Shown one piece after another: positions 53,047-62,022 of a stretch of 64,000 nucleotides of DNA. The notes under the pieces were generated by a model. It saw nothing but the letters and a program-made list of their open reading frames with translations. It had not been told where the DNA came from and ran no database searches. The stretch is from Phycisphaeraceae bacterium. GTDB taxonomy: Bacteria; Planctomycetota; Phycisphaerae; Phycisphaerales; UBA1924. How positions within the stretch are numbered: the stretch's first letter is position 1; each line of letters begins with the position of its first letter. A program made the position numbers and the translations under genes. The stretch is from the NCBI GenBank assembly GCA_026126305.1, contig JAHCJI010000001.1, forward strand, positions 1-64,000, in the 5' to 3' direction.

Positions 53047-55167
53047 TCAGCCCGCGGCGATGACTTCCTGCATGAGGTTGGCGGGCATGGGGCGGTACTC
53101 CTGGAACTCCATGGACGCCGCGGCCCGGCCCTGGCTCATGCCGCGCAGGGTGGTGGTGTAGCCGAACATCTCCGACAAGGGGCACTCGCACGTAATCAGT
53201 CGGATGCCCGCGCCACGATCCTCGGTGTCGACGATCATGCCACGCCGTCCCGAGATATCGCCGGTGACGTTGCCGAAGTATTCCTCGGGCGTGGTGATGA
53301 CAACCTTCATGATGGGTTCGAGCAGGACACTGCGGGCCTTGGAGACCGCCTCACGCAGCGCCAGCCGGGCGGCCTGCTCGAAGGCGATCTGCGAGCTGTC
53401 CACCTGGTGGTACGAACCATCGACCAGTTCGGCCTTGATGTTGATCAGGGGGTACCCGGCGGTCACACCGCTGGCGGCCGTCTGGCGGATGCCCGCTTCC
53501 ACCGAGGGGATGAACTCCTTGGGGATCGAGCCACCGACGATCTTGTTCTCAAAGGCGACGCCGTCGACGAACTTGATCCCGTCGGCCTCGGCCTGCTCCT
53601 TGGTGTAGGGCATCAGGTTGATCGTCACGTCGCCGAACTGCCCGCGACCGCCGGTCTGCTTGACGAACTTGCCGCGGACGTACTCGGCCTTGCCTTGGAT
53701 GGCCTCCCGGTAGCTGACGCGGGGCTTGCCCACCTGCACGCCGATCTTCATGTCCCGGGTGAGCTTGTTCTTGATGATTTCCAGGTGCAACTCGCCCATG
53801 CCGGCGATGATGGTCTGCCCGGTCTCGTCGTCGTAGTGGCTCTGGAACGATGGGTCCTCGCGGCGGATGGTCACCAGCGCCTCGCTCAGCTTGCGCTTGT
53901 CGTCGCTGGTATTGGGCTCGATGGACATCGAGATCACCGGCTCGGGGAAGACCATGCGCTCGAGCAGGATCGGGTGGTTGGCATCGCACAGCGTGTCGCC
54001 GGTGATCGAATCCTTGATCCCGATGATGGCGACGATCGAACCCGCGTGGGCCACGTCCAGCGGCTCACGGGCCTTGGCCTGCATCATATAAATGCGGCTG
54101 ATGATCTCCTTCTTCCCGTTCCCGGGGTTCAGCACACGGCTGCCCTTCTCGAGCGTGCCCGAGTAGATGCGCGTGTACGTCAGGTCGCCGTGGCTGTCGG
54201 CCACCACCTTGAACACCAAGGCCGAGAAGGGCGCCTTGGCGTCGTGCGGACGCGACATCTTCTTCTCGGGGTCTTTGGGATCCACACCCTGCACTTCGGG
54301 CACCTCGGTGGGGTTGGGCAGATAGTCGATGACCCCGTCCAGCAGCCGCTGCACGCCGATGTTCTTGAGCGCCGAGCCGCAGAACACCGGGTTGCACTTC
54401 AACGCCAGCGTGCCCTTGCGCAGGGCCTTGCGGATGTCCTCGACCGTGACCGAATGCTCGTCGGTCAGGTACTTCTCGGTCAGGTCGTCGTCGAGCGCAC
54501 TGGCCGCGTCGACCAGCTCGTGACGCCACTGCTCGGCGGTCTCGCGCAACGATTCGGGAATGTCCTTCTCGGTGATAACCGCGCCCTGCTCGTCGGCGTC
54601 GAAGTAATACGCACGCATGCCCAGCAGGTCGATGATGCCCTCGAGCGTGTTCCCCTGCCCGATGGGGATCTGCACCGCGATCGCGTTGGCGCCCAATCGC
54701 TTCTTGATGCTCTTGAAACTGAACTCGAAGTCGGCACCCGTCTTGTCCATCTTGTTGATGTAGCAGATGCGCGGCACGCCGTAGCGGTCGGCCTGACGCC
54801 AGACCGTCTCGCTCTGGGCCTCGACGCCTTCCTTGCCGTCGAACACCGCGACCGCACCGTCGAGCACACGCAGCGAGCGCTCCACCTCGATGGTGAAGTC
54901 CACGTGCCCGGGGGTGTCGATCAGGTTGATCTGGTACTCCACGTCGCTGCGCGTCCACGCGCACGTGGTGGCCGCCGACTGGATCGTGATCCCACGCTCC
55001 TGTTCTTCCTGGAGGAAGTCCATCGTCGCGGTGCCCTCGTGCACCTCGCCCAGCTTGTGGGTCTTGCCCGTATAAAAGAGGATGCGCTCGGTGACCGTGG
55101 TCTTGCCCGCGTCGATGTGCGCGGCGATCCCGATGTTACGAACCCTGTTCAGCGGCATCTCGGCCAT
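53047..55167 (-). CDS. fusA: Elongation factor G
   Basis: GTPase that moves tRNA and mRNA through the ribosome. 706 aa, complete. G1 AHIDAGKTTVTERILF (about 16-31), switch II DTPGHVDF, NKMDKTGAD, then domains II-V including GMGELHLEII and TGRHGDV-like TGGRGQFGDV. ATG 55167 (MAEMPLNRVRN) is preferred to ATG 55227. No rpsL/rpsG/tuf neighbours, so this is a free-standing fusA; planctomycetes often have several EF-G genes. Confidence 0.93.
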   Translation of the reverse strand: MAEMPLNRVRNIGIAAHIDAGKTTVTERILFYTGKTHKLGEVHEGTATMDFLQEEQERGITIQSAATTCAWTRSDVEYQINLIDTPGHVDFTIEVERSLRVLDGAVAVFDGKEGVEAQSETVWRQADRYGVPRICYINKMDKTGADFEFSFKSIKKRLGANAIAVQIPIGQGNTLEGIIDLLGMRAYYFDADEQGAVITEKDIPESLRETAEQWRHELVDAASALDDDLTEKYLTDEHSVTVEDIRKALRKGTLALKCNPVFCGSALKNIGVQRLLDGVIDYLPNPTEVPEVQGVDPKDPEKKMSRPHDAKAPFSALVFKVVADSHGDLTYTRIYSGTLEKGSRVLNPGNGKKEIISRIYMMQAKAREPLDVAHAGSIVAIIGIKDSITGDTLCDANHPILLERMVFPEPVISMSIEPNTSDDKRKLSEALVTIRREDPSFQSHYDDETGQTIIAGMGELHLEIIKNKLTRDMKIGVQVGKPRVSYREAIQGKAEYVRGKFVKQTGGRGQFGDVTINLMPYTKEQAEADGIKFVDGVAFENKIVGGSIPKEFIPSVEAGIRQTAASGVTAGYPLINIKAELVDGSYHQVDSSQIAFEQAARLALREAVSKARSVLLEPIMKVVITTPEEYFGNVTGDISGRRGMIVDTEDRGAGIRLITCECPLSEMFGYTTTLRGMSQGRAAASMEFQEYRPMPANLMQEVIAAG

Positions 55168-55568
55168 GTCGTCGTCCTCGCGTCCTCGGTCGTCAAGCCG
55201 TCCACCAAGGACGGTTCCATCACCCATCGCCTGTCCGGTCTCGAGCCGGCATCCGGCGTTGGGCGGCCCACGCTTGTGGGCATCAGCAATTCCTGTTTCA
55301 TCGGATCAAACGGATGCGACCGTCAGTCCGATACGCTCGATCGGGGCCAGAGACTCCGTCCAACGGCGCGTCCGATCGTTCGGCAAGGGTACTGCACACG
55401 ATCGTTGTCCCCGACCAGGAAGCCCGAAGGCGACCCATGCGAGCACCCGATCGAACCCTTATCAACAACAAACACCACCATCGGGCACAAGAACCTTGGA
55501 CCCAAGCATAATCCTAGAGCCCCAGCCGGGGCCGTCAAGCGACACCCCGGGCCTATCGAGCCCTGGAT
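55168..55568. other. 401-bp region upstream of fusA
   Basis: No gene, hairpin or repeat was recognised. It must hold the fusA promoter and the 3' end of the O-antigen-ligase-like transcript. Confidence 0.5.
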
Positions 55569-57914
55569 TTATCGAGAGGCCAGATACGCTTCCAACTCCG
55601 TTCGCTCGCTCGGGCTCAAACCGGCTCCCAAGGGGTCCAGTCGCATCCTGTCGTCGGCCTCGATCGCGCCCAACGCGCTGCGGCGGGCCCAGTCGTCCAG
55701 CCCGGCCCGGCGGGCGATCTCGTACTGTCGGTGCTTCAATTGCGGACTGGATGGGTTAAGAGCCTCGGCTCGGGCCAGGGCGGACAGGACTTCGCTCGTG
55801 GATGCACCCGAGCGATCCAGGGCCATCAGCACGGTCGCCAGATGCGAGAAGTTCTGGGCCGAGGTGGGCCGGGTCTGCGTGGCCCGCTCGGCCAGCACCA
55901 GCGCCCTGTCCGCCCCCTGGTCATGCCCAAAGTGCCATGCGATCAGCCACGCCCGGGATGCCGCCCGCACCGTCGCGCCATCGGCCGGGGCAACGCTCAA
56001 GGCCCCTTCCAATGCCCCGGCCGCCGACAGGGACGCCCGGCTCGCCAGGGTTTGGAGTGCCTGGGGCAGGTTGGCCGGTCCAACCTGCTGGCCAATGGCC
56101 TGCCCGACTTCCTCGGCCATGGCCCGGATGACGCGCGGGTCTCCCCCGCTGGCTAGCAGGCGTGCCTGGTACTCGGCAGGACGCCTGGCGTGCGCAGCGG
56201 CCTGCGTCATGGCTGCCTGCCAGGTCCAGACGCCGGGCAAGGCCAGCACCGCCACCACGAGCGCCAGCAGCGCGGGCAGGGCGCCGATGAAACGGGCCGC
56301 GTGCGATGGCTGGGGGCCCTCGGCAGGGGCCAACCCCTCGCCATCGCCCGGGGCTCGGACGAGTGCCAGCCCCAGCCAGGCCGCCCACAGGGCGCTGGAG
56401 CCCACCAGCACGGGGGTCATCTCGATCTGGCCGTGGGCGATGAGCACCAGCGCGGCCGCCGCCGGACCAAGGGCAATCCCCCTCGCCGGGCCGTTCCAGA
56501 CCGCCCACGCCAGGGCCACCCAGCCGGCGAGCCCGACGAGCCAGGCCGCCGCTAGGGCCGGGGTGAGGCCGCCGACCGAGTCGATCTCGAAGCGGGCACC
56601 GACGACCACGGCCAAGGCGGGGCCGGCAACCAGCGCAAGCCTGGGCATGGGCCTCTCATCCGCCGGCGGATCCCCTCGCTCGCGCTGCGTGCTCGGCTGG
56701 AAGATCACCCCCGCCGCACGCCAGGCGACGACCATCACCAGCCCCAGCACCGCCAGGCCCACGGCCGGGCCCATCGTCGCCGCCGCGTCGAAGACCACGC
56801 TGTGCGGGCTGGCGGCGTTCTCGGGGCTGATGGGGCTCTTGGCCAGGGCGTAGGCGTCCTTGAAGCCACCGGGCCCCACGCCCAGCAGCGGGTTTTCCAG
56901 CGCGATGCGGGCGGCCGCTTCGACGTAGAACCAGCGGAACAGCAGGCTCAGCTCGCCCACCGCCTCGCCCACCATGCCCCGGGCCACCAGCGCCAGCAAT
57001 GGTCCGACAACCACCAAGCCCGCCAGCGCGAGGGCGAGCCTCGACCGCCCGCGCGTCCAGTGTTGGGGGGCGAAGCGGCCGAACGCCACGCAGGCCAGGC
57101 CCAGCACCACCGCCACCATCGCGCCCTTGCTGCTGCCGTGGATGACCATGGCCACGGCCAAGAATCCGCCCACGCCCGCGACGGCCAGGACCGCCTTGCG
57201 GGCGCTCAGGGCCGCGGCGGCCAGGGCCACGCCCCCGGCGGCCAGGAACGAGGCCGTCACGTTCGAGAAGCCGATCCACCCGGTGGCCTCGGGCTGACGC
57301 AATCGTCGCTCAAAGGCCCTCGCGCCGGCGCTGCCGTCCTCGAGCCCCTGGGCGGCGAGCATCTGGTCCCGGTTGGCCTCGAACTGGGCCACGGTCGCGG
57401 GGTGCTCTACCAGCAGCTGCACCAGGCCCTTGGCCACCAGCATGGCCGTGAAGCCCGCCAGCAGCGCCACCACCGCCCGGCGCGTGGGCGCGTGGGCCGC
57501 CCCGCGGGCGATGCCCCCCGCCCCCGCCAATGCCGCCAGCCACGAAAGGGCCGGCGAGAGGTCCCCCGGCCGGGGGCCATCGGGCAGGCCGTGCACCAGC
57601 CCCACCACGCCCACGACCGCCAGCAACGACGCCCAGGCGATCCACGGCTTCCAGCGGGCGGGGGGGGCCAGCAGCAGCACCAGCCCGGCCAGCAGCAGCG
57701 TCAGCACGTCCATCAGCGCCGCCTCGCGCGGGCCGAAGGCGCCCGCCGGGGCGGCGATGGTGAAGGGGTCCAGGCCCCAGCCGGGCATGGGGTCAAAGGC
57801 CAGCATCGCCCGGGTGCAGGCCAGAAGGGCGATGAGCACGGTCAGGCCATGGGCCAGGGCGGCGGCGCGGGCCGTGCCCGCGGCGCGGGGCGGGTCCATG
57901 CGGCCCTCAGCCAT
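55569..57914 (-). CDS. O-antigen-ligase-like membrane protein with C-terminal TPR-like region
   Basis: 781 aa. About 12 transmembrane helices in the first 560 residues with the Wzy_C/WaaL pattern: a periplasmic loop with [20 protein letters not shown] and [20 protein letters not shown]. The last about 200 residues ([40 protein letters not shown]) are soluble and TPR-like. It probably joins polymer or glycan chains to a lipid or another acceptor. Overlaps the sugar-phosphate transferase start region by 8 bp, which fits a shared surface-polysaccharide role. Confidence 0.82.
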   Translation of the reverse strand: MAEGRMDPPRAAGTARAAALAHGLTVLIALLACTRAMLAFDPMPGWGLDPFTIAAPAGAFGPREAALMDVLTLLLAGLVLLLAPPARWKPWIAWASLLAVVGVVGLVHGLPDGPRPGDLSPALSWLAALAGAGGIARGAAHAPTRRAVVALLAGFTAMLVAKGLVQLLVEHPATVAQFEANRDQMLAAQGLEDGSAGARAFERRLRQPEATGWIGFSNVTASFLAAGGVALAAAALSARKAVLAVAGVGGFLAVAMVIHGSSKGAMVAVVLGLACVAFGRFAPQHWTRGRSRLALALAGLVVVGPLLALVARGMVGEAVGELSLLFRWFYVEAAARIALENPLLGVGPGGFKDAYALAKSPISPENAASPHSVVFDAAATMGPAVGLAVLGLVMVVAWRAAGVIFQPSTQRERGDPPADERPMPRLALVAGPALAVVVGARFEIDSVGGLTPALAAAWLVGLAGWVALAWAVWNGPARGIALGPAAAALVLIAHGQIEMTPVLVGSSALWAAWLGLALVRAPGDGEGLAPAEGPQPSHAARFIGALPALLALVVAVLALPGVWTWQAAMTQAAAHARRPAEYQARLLASGGDPRVIRAMAEEVGQAIGQQVGPANLPQALQTLASRASLSAAGALEGALSVAPADGATVRAASRAWLIAWHFGHDQGADRALVLAERATQTRPTSAQNFSHLATVLMALDRSGASTSEVLSALARAEALNPSSPQLKHRQYEIARRAGLDDWARRSALGAIEADDRMRLDPLGAGLSPSERTELEAYLASR

Positions 57915-58992
57915 GGGCCTTCCCCCGGGGCCAGAACTCCAGCACGCCCAGCACGCCCATGAGCACCACCGCCTGCACGCCGATGATGATCGCCCCCGTG
58001 GCCGTCACGGTCATGAGCAAGAGCCCCGAGGCCCCGGCGATCACCGCGAAGGCCCACAGGACCAGCACCGCCCCCAGCCGCCCCAGCCCGCGGCCCGCCA
58101 GGCGGTGGCTCACGTGCTGGAGGTCGCCCACCAGCGGGCTCCTGCCCTGGCTCAGCCGAAGGGCCACCACCGTCGTCAGGTCATAGAGAGGAACGGCCAG
58201 CACCAGGACCGGCAGCAAGAGGCCCCACCACCGCCCCGGGTCGTCGCCGATGTACGTGCCGCGCACGGTCAGGAAGCCCAGCACGAAGCCAACCACCAGC
58301 GAGCCCCCATCGCCCATGAAGACGCGGGCCCTGGGGAAGTTGTGGGGCAGGAATCCCAGGCACGCCCCGGCCACGCACGCGCTCAGCCCGGCCACGAACC
58401 ACTGCCCGCCCAGGAGCATCGCCACCGTCAGGAACACGCCCGCGATGGCCGCCACGCCCCCGGCCAGCCCGTCCATGTTGTCCAGGAAGTTCAGGGCGTT
58501 GGTCATCGCCAGCAGCCACAGGGCCGTGATGGCCACGCTCAGGGCCGCCCCGCCGGGGAAGGCCTCCAGCAGCGTCAGCAGGCGGGTGTCGGTCAGCAGG
58601 GGGATGGCCACCGCCGGCAGGGCCAAGAGGGCCATCTTGAGCCAGGGGCCCAGGGGCCGGCGGTCGTCGACGAGCCCCAGGCCGTGCAGCAACAGGATGG
58701 CCGCCACCAGCACCACGCCGTCGAAGGCCACCGCCGCCGGCTCGGTCGCCCCCCGGTGGGGCCCGTCGACCAGCGGGGCCAGCACCAACGCCCCCACGAT
58801 GGGCACCAGCAGCCCGGCCACCACGCCCACCCCGCCGATGTTGGGCACCTTGCGCGGGGGGGCCTTCACCTGCCCGGGCACGCCGGGGGCGTCCAGCGCG
58901 TGCAGCCGCCGGCCCACGAGCGTGGCGGCCCTGGTGGCGACCAGGCTCACCACGAGCGCGACCAACCCCAGGCCCAGCACCAGCCACGGCAT
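57907..58992 (-). CDS. WecA/MraY-family UDP-sugar:polyprenyl-phosphate transferase
   Basis: 361 aa, about 11 transmembrane helices. Catalytic motifs: [14 protein letters not shown] (DD motif), [27 protein letters not shown] and DLQHVSHRL (His motif). It starts lipid-linked glycan synthesis by moving a sugar-1-phosphate to undecaprenyl phosphate, more like WecA/TagO than MraY. ATG 58992 is chosen: the open frame runs on through the 21-bp array to 59328, but those heptads are repeat by-product. Followed by an overlapping O-antigen-ligase-like gene. Confidence 0.88.
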   Translation of the reverse strand: MPWLVLGLGLVALVVSLVATRAATLVGRRLHALDAPGVPGQVKAPPRKVPNIGGVGVVAGLLVPIVGALVLAPLVDGPHRGATEPAAVAFDGVVLVAAILLLHGLGLVDDRRPLGPWLKMALLALPAVAIPLLTDTRLLTLLEAFPGGAALSVAITALWLLAMTNALNFLDNMDGLAGGVAAIAGVFLTVAMLLGGQWFVAGLSACVAGACLGFLPHNFPRARVFMGDGGSLVVGFVLGFLTVRGTYIGDDPGRWWGLLLPVLVLAVPLYDLTTVVALRLSQGRSPLVGDLQHVSHRLAGRGLGRLGAVLVLWAFAVIAGASGLLLMTVTATGAIIIGVQAVVLMGVLGVLEFWPRGKAHG

Positions 58993-59130
58993 GGGGCTGT
59001 TGTAGGGGGGCCGATGGGCGTTGGGAAGGGGCAGGGGCGGGCATCGGGCATCGGGGCTCGGGCCCGATTGGCCAGGGCCCCGGCCGTGCCCGCGCGGGCC
59101 GCCCGAAGACCGGCACACCCTGATAAAAAC

Positions 59131-59319
59131 CATGCGATAAACGCCGGAATGCGCGCGAAAACTCTCAGAACCCCTGCGCAAAACGCCAGAATACCTGCGC
59201 AAACTCTCAGAATACCTGCGCAAAACGCCAGAATACCTGCGCAAAATCCCAGAATACCTGCGCAAAATCTCAGAATACCTGCGCAAAATCTCAGAATACC
59301 TGCGCAAAACGCCAGAATA
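59131..59319. repeat. Tandem array of nine 21-bp units
   Basis: Units start at 59131, 59152, 59173, 59194, 59215, 59236, 59257, 59278 and 59299. The first two are degenerate, the rest near-identical: CCTGCGCAAAA, then ACGCC, ATCCC or ATCTC variants, then AGAATA. As in the first array the period is exactly 21 bp with an AAAA tract in each unit. Unit sequences of the two arrays differ. No unique spacers. Confidence 0.9.
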
Positions 59320-59340
59320 CCTGCGCATTCTGGGATTTTT
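59320..59340. repeat. Inverted last unit of the second 21-bp array
   Basis: ATTCTGGGATTTT (59327-59339) is the exact reverse complement of AAAATCCCAGAAT in the unit at 59236. With the adjacent unit it makes a 7-bp CCAGAAT/ATTCTGG hairpin followed by GATTTTT, terminator-like on the plus strand. Confidence 0.75.
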
Positions 59341-59814
59341 CGCGCCACTTTTCGGACCATCGACCCCGCTGGCGCGGTTGTTCGAGGGGTTTCTCCGAAC
59401 ATCGTGCGATCAAATAATGGGTTTGGCGCGGGTCCGGGCGGTTTCTTGTGTGTTCGGGAAAAAAATGCTCGAAAAAATCCCGGAACGAACACAAGTCGCC
59501 CCCGCGAACGCACGATGACAGGGCCGGCCCGGCCGCCGTGCGGGGGCGGTGCGCCGCGGCCGGGGCCCGCGTGGGGGGTGGTGCGATCGCGGGGCCCTCC
59601 GGGCAGCGCCCGCGGGCCCGCGCGGGGCCCATTGGGGGCGCTGCGGTGGCTGGTGGCCGATTGCCCGTGGCCAGTGGCCGATTGCCCATGGCCGGGCCCC
59701 AAGACTCCGGGCCGCCACCCCGCTACCCTTGGCACCCAACGGCCCGCGGGGGGGCCCGGCGGTGGTGGCCGGGGCTCGCGTGGCACGCCTTCTTTGATAA
59801 GGGACAGCCCAGCC

Positions 59815-61413
59815 GTGAAGATCCGAACCGACGAGATCGCCAGCGTGATTCGTACCGAGCTCGAGCAGTACGCCAACGAGCTGGAAGTGTCCGAGGTGGG
59901 CCGCGTGGTGGAGGTGGGCGACGGCATCGCCCGCGTGTACGGCCTGGCCAACGCCATGGCCGGCGAGCTGCTCGAGTTCCAGAGCGCGGGCGGGGCCGTG
60001 ATGGGCCAGGTGATGAACCTGGAGATGGATACCGTGGGCGCGGTCATCTACGGCGACTACCTGCAAGTGAAAGAGGGCGACCTGGTCAAGAGCACCGGGC
60101 GTTTGCTGGAGGTGCCCGTGGGCGAGGCCCTGCTGGGCCGCGTGGTGGACCCGCTGGGCCGCCCCATCGACGACGGGCCGGCCATCGAGGCCGCCGAGTA
60201 CCGCAAGGTGGACATCATCGCCCCGGGCATCGCCGACCGCCAGCCGGTGCACGAGCCACTCCAGTTCGGCATCAAGGCCGTGGACGCGATGATCCCCGTG
60301 GGCCGCGGGCAGCGCGAGCTGGTGATCGGCGACCGCAAGACGGGCAAGACGGCCGTGTGCATCGACGCCATCATCAACCAGAAGCAGTACTGGGGCACGC
60401 CCGACGCGGTGGTGTGCATCTACGTGGCGGTGGGCCAGAAGGAGTCGACCGTCGCCGGCGTGGTCGAGAAGCTGAAGAAGCACGGCGCGATGGAGTACAC
60501 CATCGTCGTCAACGCCAGCAGCAGCGACCCGGCGCCGATGCAGTACGTGGCCCCCTACTCGGGCTGCGCCATGGGCGAGTACTTCATGTGGCAGGGCAAG
60601 AACGGCAAGACGCCCAAGCACGCCCTGCTGGTGTACGACGACCTGAGCAAGCAGGCCGTGGCCTACCGCCAGCTGTCGCTGCTGCTGCGTCGCCCGCCCG
60701 GCCGCGAGGCCTACCCCGGCGACGTGTTCTACCTGCACAGCCGCCTGCTGGAGCGGGCCACGAAGCTGAGCGCCGAGAACGGCGGGGGCTCGCTGACGGC
60801 GCTGCCGATCATCGAGACGCAGGAAGGCGACGTGTCGGCGTACATCCCCACGAACGTGATCTCGATCACCGACGGGCAGATCTACCTGGAGCCCGAGCTG
60901 TTCTTCAGCGGCGTGCGTCCGGCCATCAACGTGGGCATCTCGGTGTCGCGCGTGGGCGGCAGCGCCCAGATCGGGGCGATGAAGAAGATTGCTGGCTCGC
61001 TGCGCCTGGACCTGGCGGCCTACCGCGAGCTGGAGGCCTTCGCCCAGCTGGGCACCGAGCTGGACAAGGCCACGCAGAACCAGCTCGACCGCGGGGCCCG
61101 CATGGTCGAGCTGCTCAAGCAGTCCGAGTTCACCCCCTTCCACGTGGTGGACCAGGTCGTGTCGATCTTCGCCGGCACGCGCGGCTACCTGGACGAGGTG
61201 GACCTCAAGGACGTGCGCCGCTTCGAGAAGGACCTGCTCGAGGCCTTCCACACCAGCTACAAGCCCCTGTGGGACAAGATCGACAGCCAGCGGAAGCTGA
61301 CCGACGAGATCGACGCCGAGCTGCACGCCACCCTGAAGGCCTTCAGCGGCGACTGGCTGCGGACCAAAAAGGCCGCCAAGCCCGCCGCCAAGCCGGTGGG
61401 CGCCGGGGCCTGA
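59815..61413 (+). CDS. atpA: F-type ATP synthase subunit alpha
   Basis: 532 aa, F1 alpha chain. The N-terminal [20 protein letters not shown] is typical; Walker A GDRKTGKT at about 172-179; RVGGSAQI (catalytic Arg region, in [16 protein letters not shown]); complete C-terminal domain, plus a Lys/Ala tail ([15 protein letters not shown]). GTG start at 59815 with AAGGGA about 10 nt upstream. No other atp gene lies nearby: neighbours are on the other strand, and a terminator follows. Such a lone atpA suggests the ATP synthase genes are split here, or that this is a second alpha gene. Confidence 0.93.
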   Translation: MKIRTDEIASVIRTELEQYANELEVSEVGRVVEVGDGIARVYGLANAMAGELLEFQSAGGAVMGQVMNLEMDTVGAVIYGDYLQVKEGDLVKSTGRLLEVPVGEALLGRVVDPLGRPIDDGPAIEAAEYRKVDIIAPGIADRQPVHEPLQFGIKAVDAMIPVGRGQRELVIGDRKTGKTAVCIDAIINQKQYWGTPDAVVCIYVAVGQKESTVAGVVEKLKKHGAMEYTIVVNASSSDPAPMQYVAPYSGCAMGEYFMWQGKNGKTPKHALLVYDDLSKQAVAYRQLSLLLRRPPGREAYPGDVFYLHSRLLERATKLSAENGGGSLTALPIIETQEGDVSAYIPTNVISITDGQIYLEPELFFSGVRPAINVGISVSRVGGSAQIGAMKKIAGSLRLDLAAYRELEAFAQLGTELDKATQNQLDRGARMVELLKQSEFTPFHVVDQVVSIFAGTRGYLDEVDLKDVRRFEKDLLEAFHTSYKPLWDKIDSQRKLTDEIDAELHATLKAFSGDWLRTKKAAKPAAKPVGAGA

Positions 61414-61465
61414 GGCCTAGGGCCCCACGCGAGCCGCACCTACGCCCCCATCGCGCCCCCATCGC

Positions 61466-61487
61466 GCCCCCATCGCGGGGGCTTTTT
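61466..61487 (+). terminator. Terminator of atpA
   Basis: Six-base-pair stem GCCCCC/GGGGGC with loop ATCGC followed by five T, 52 bp past the atpA stop. It is preceded by repeated CATCGCGCCCCC units (about 61449-61471). Confidence 0.88.
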
Positions 61488-61521
61488 CGTAGCATGTATA
61501 GTAGTGGAGGAACAGCCGCCC

Positions 61522-62022
61522 TCAGCCCTTGCGGAAGCCGTGGACGGCGTGCCGCAGGGGCTGGCCGTAGGCGCGTTCGGCGTGGTTGGCGCTGGTCAGG
61601 GCGGCGTCGAAGGCGCGCGGGGCGAGCATCATGGCCACGGGGGTGATGGGCCTGCCGCCCGGGCCCTTGGCGACGGCCAGCGATCGCACCCGATGGCGGA
61701 AGCCGCGGCCACGGCCGATGGCCAGGCACAGCAGGACGAGGGCCCGCTCGCTGGCGGGCAGCCGCCTCCAGAAGCGGCCGGCCACGACCACGCCCGTGGG
61801 CACGCCCAAAGCCACGACGATGATGCCCAGGCGCACGGCGGGGGTGAGCCGCTCGTGCCAAGCGACGGGTGCGGCGGCGGGCGTTTCGCCGGTGGTCGTG
61901 GGGGCGCCTTCCAAGATCAGTTCGATGGGCCCGCGCTCGATGCGCTCCTGGGCATGGAGCGGTGCCGGGCACACCACGACGACCATGACACTCAGACAGA
62001 GCAGCACGATGGAGCGGGTCAT
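61522..62022 (-). CDS. Exported or membrane hypothetical protein
   Basis: 166 aa, not recognised. Signal peptide MTRSIVLLCLSVMVVVVCPA ending LHAQ, then IERGPIELILEGAPTTTGE, one transmembrane helix (VRLGIIVVALGVPTGVVVAG), and a basic cytoplasmic tail (RALVLLCLAIGRGRGFRHRV). ATG 62022 overlaps the stop of the HEAT-repeat gene by 4 bp (ATGA), so the two are translationally coupled and likely work together. An open frame extends further upstream but lies within the HEAT gene. Confidence 0.75.
   Translation of the reverse strand: MTRSIVLLCLSVMVVVVCPAPLHAQERIERGPIELILEGAPTTTGETPAAAPVAWHERLTPAVRLGIIVVALGVPTGVVVAGRFWRRLPASERALVLLCLAIGRGRGFRHRVRSLAVAKGPGGRPITPVAMMLAPRAFDAALTSANHAERAYGQPLRHAVHGFRKG

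Larger units (their letters stand above)
58993..59814. other. 822-bp gene-free region with 21-bp array
   Basis: Holds the second 21-bp array (59131-59319), its terminal inverted element (59320-59340), extremely GC-rich DNA (59520-59640) and a pair of 21-bp GTGGCCGATTGCCC units (59653-59673, 59674-59694). No gene is supported; the promoter of atpA must lie near its right end. Confidence 0.6.

Noticed and set aside
58993..59328. N-terminal heptad extension of the WecA-like protein
   Set aside because: Derived from the 21-bp array; the membrane enzyme begins at MPWLVLGLG (58992).
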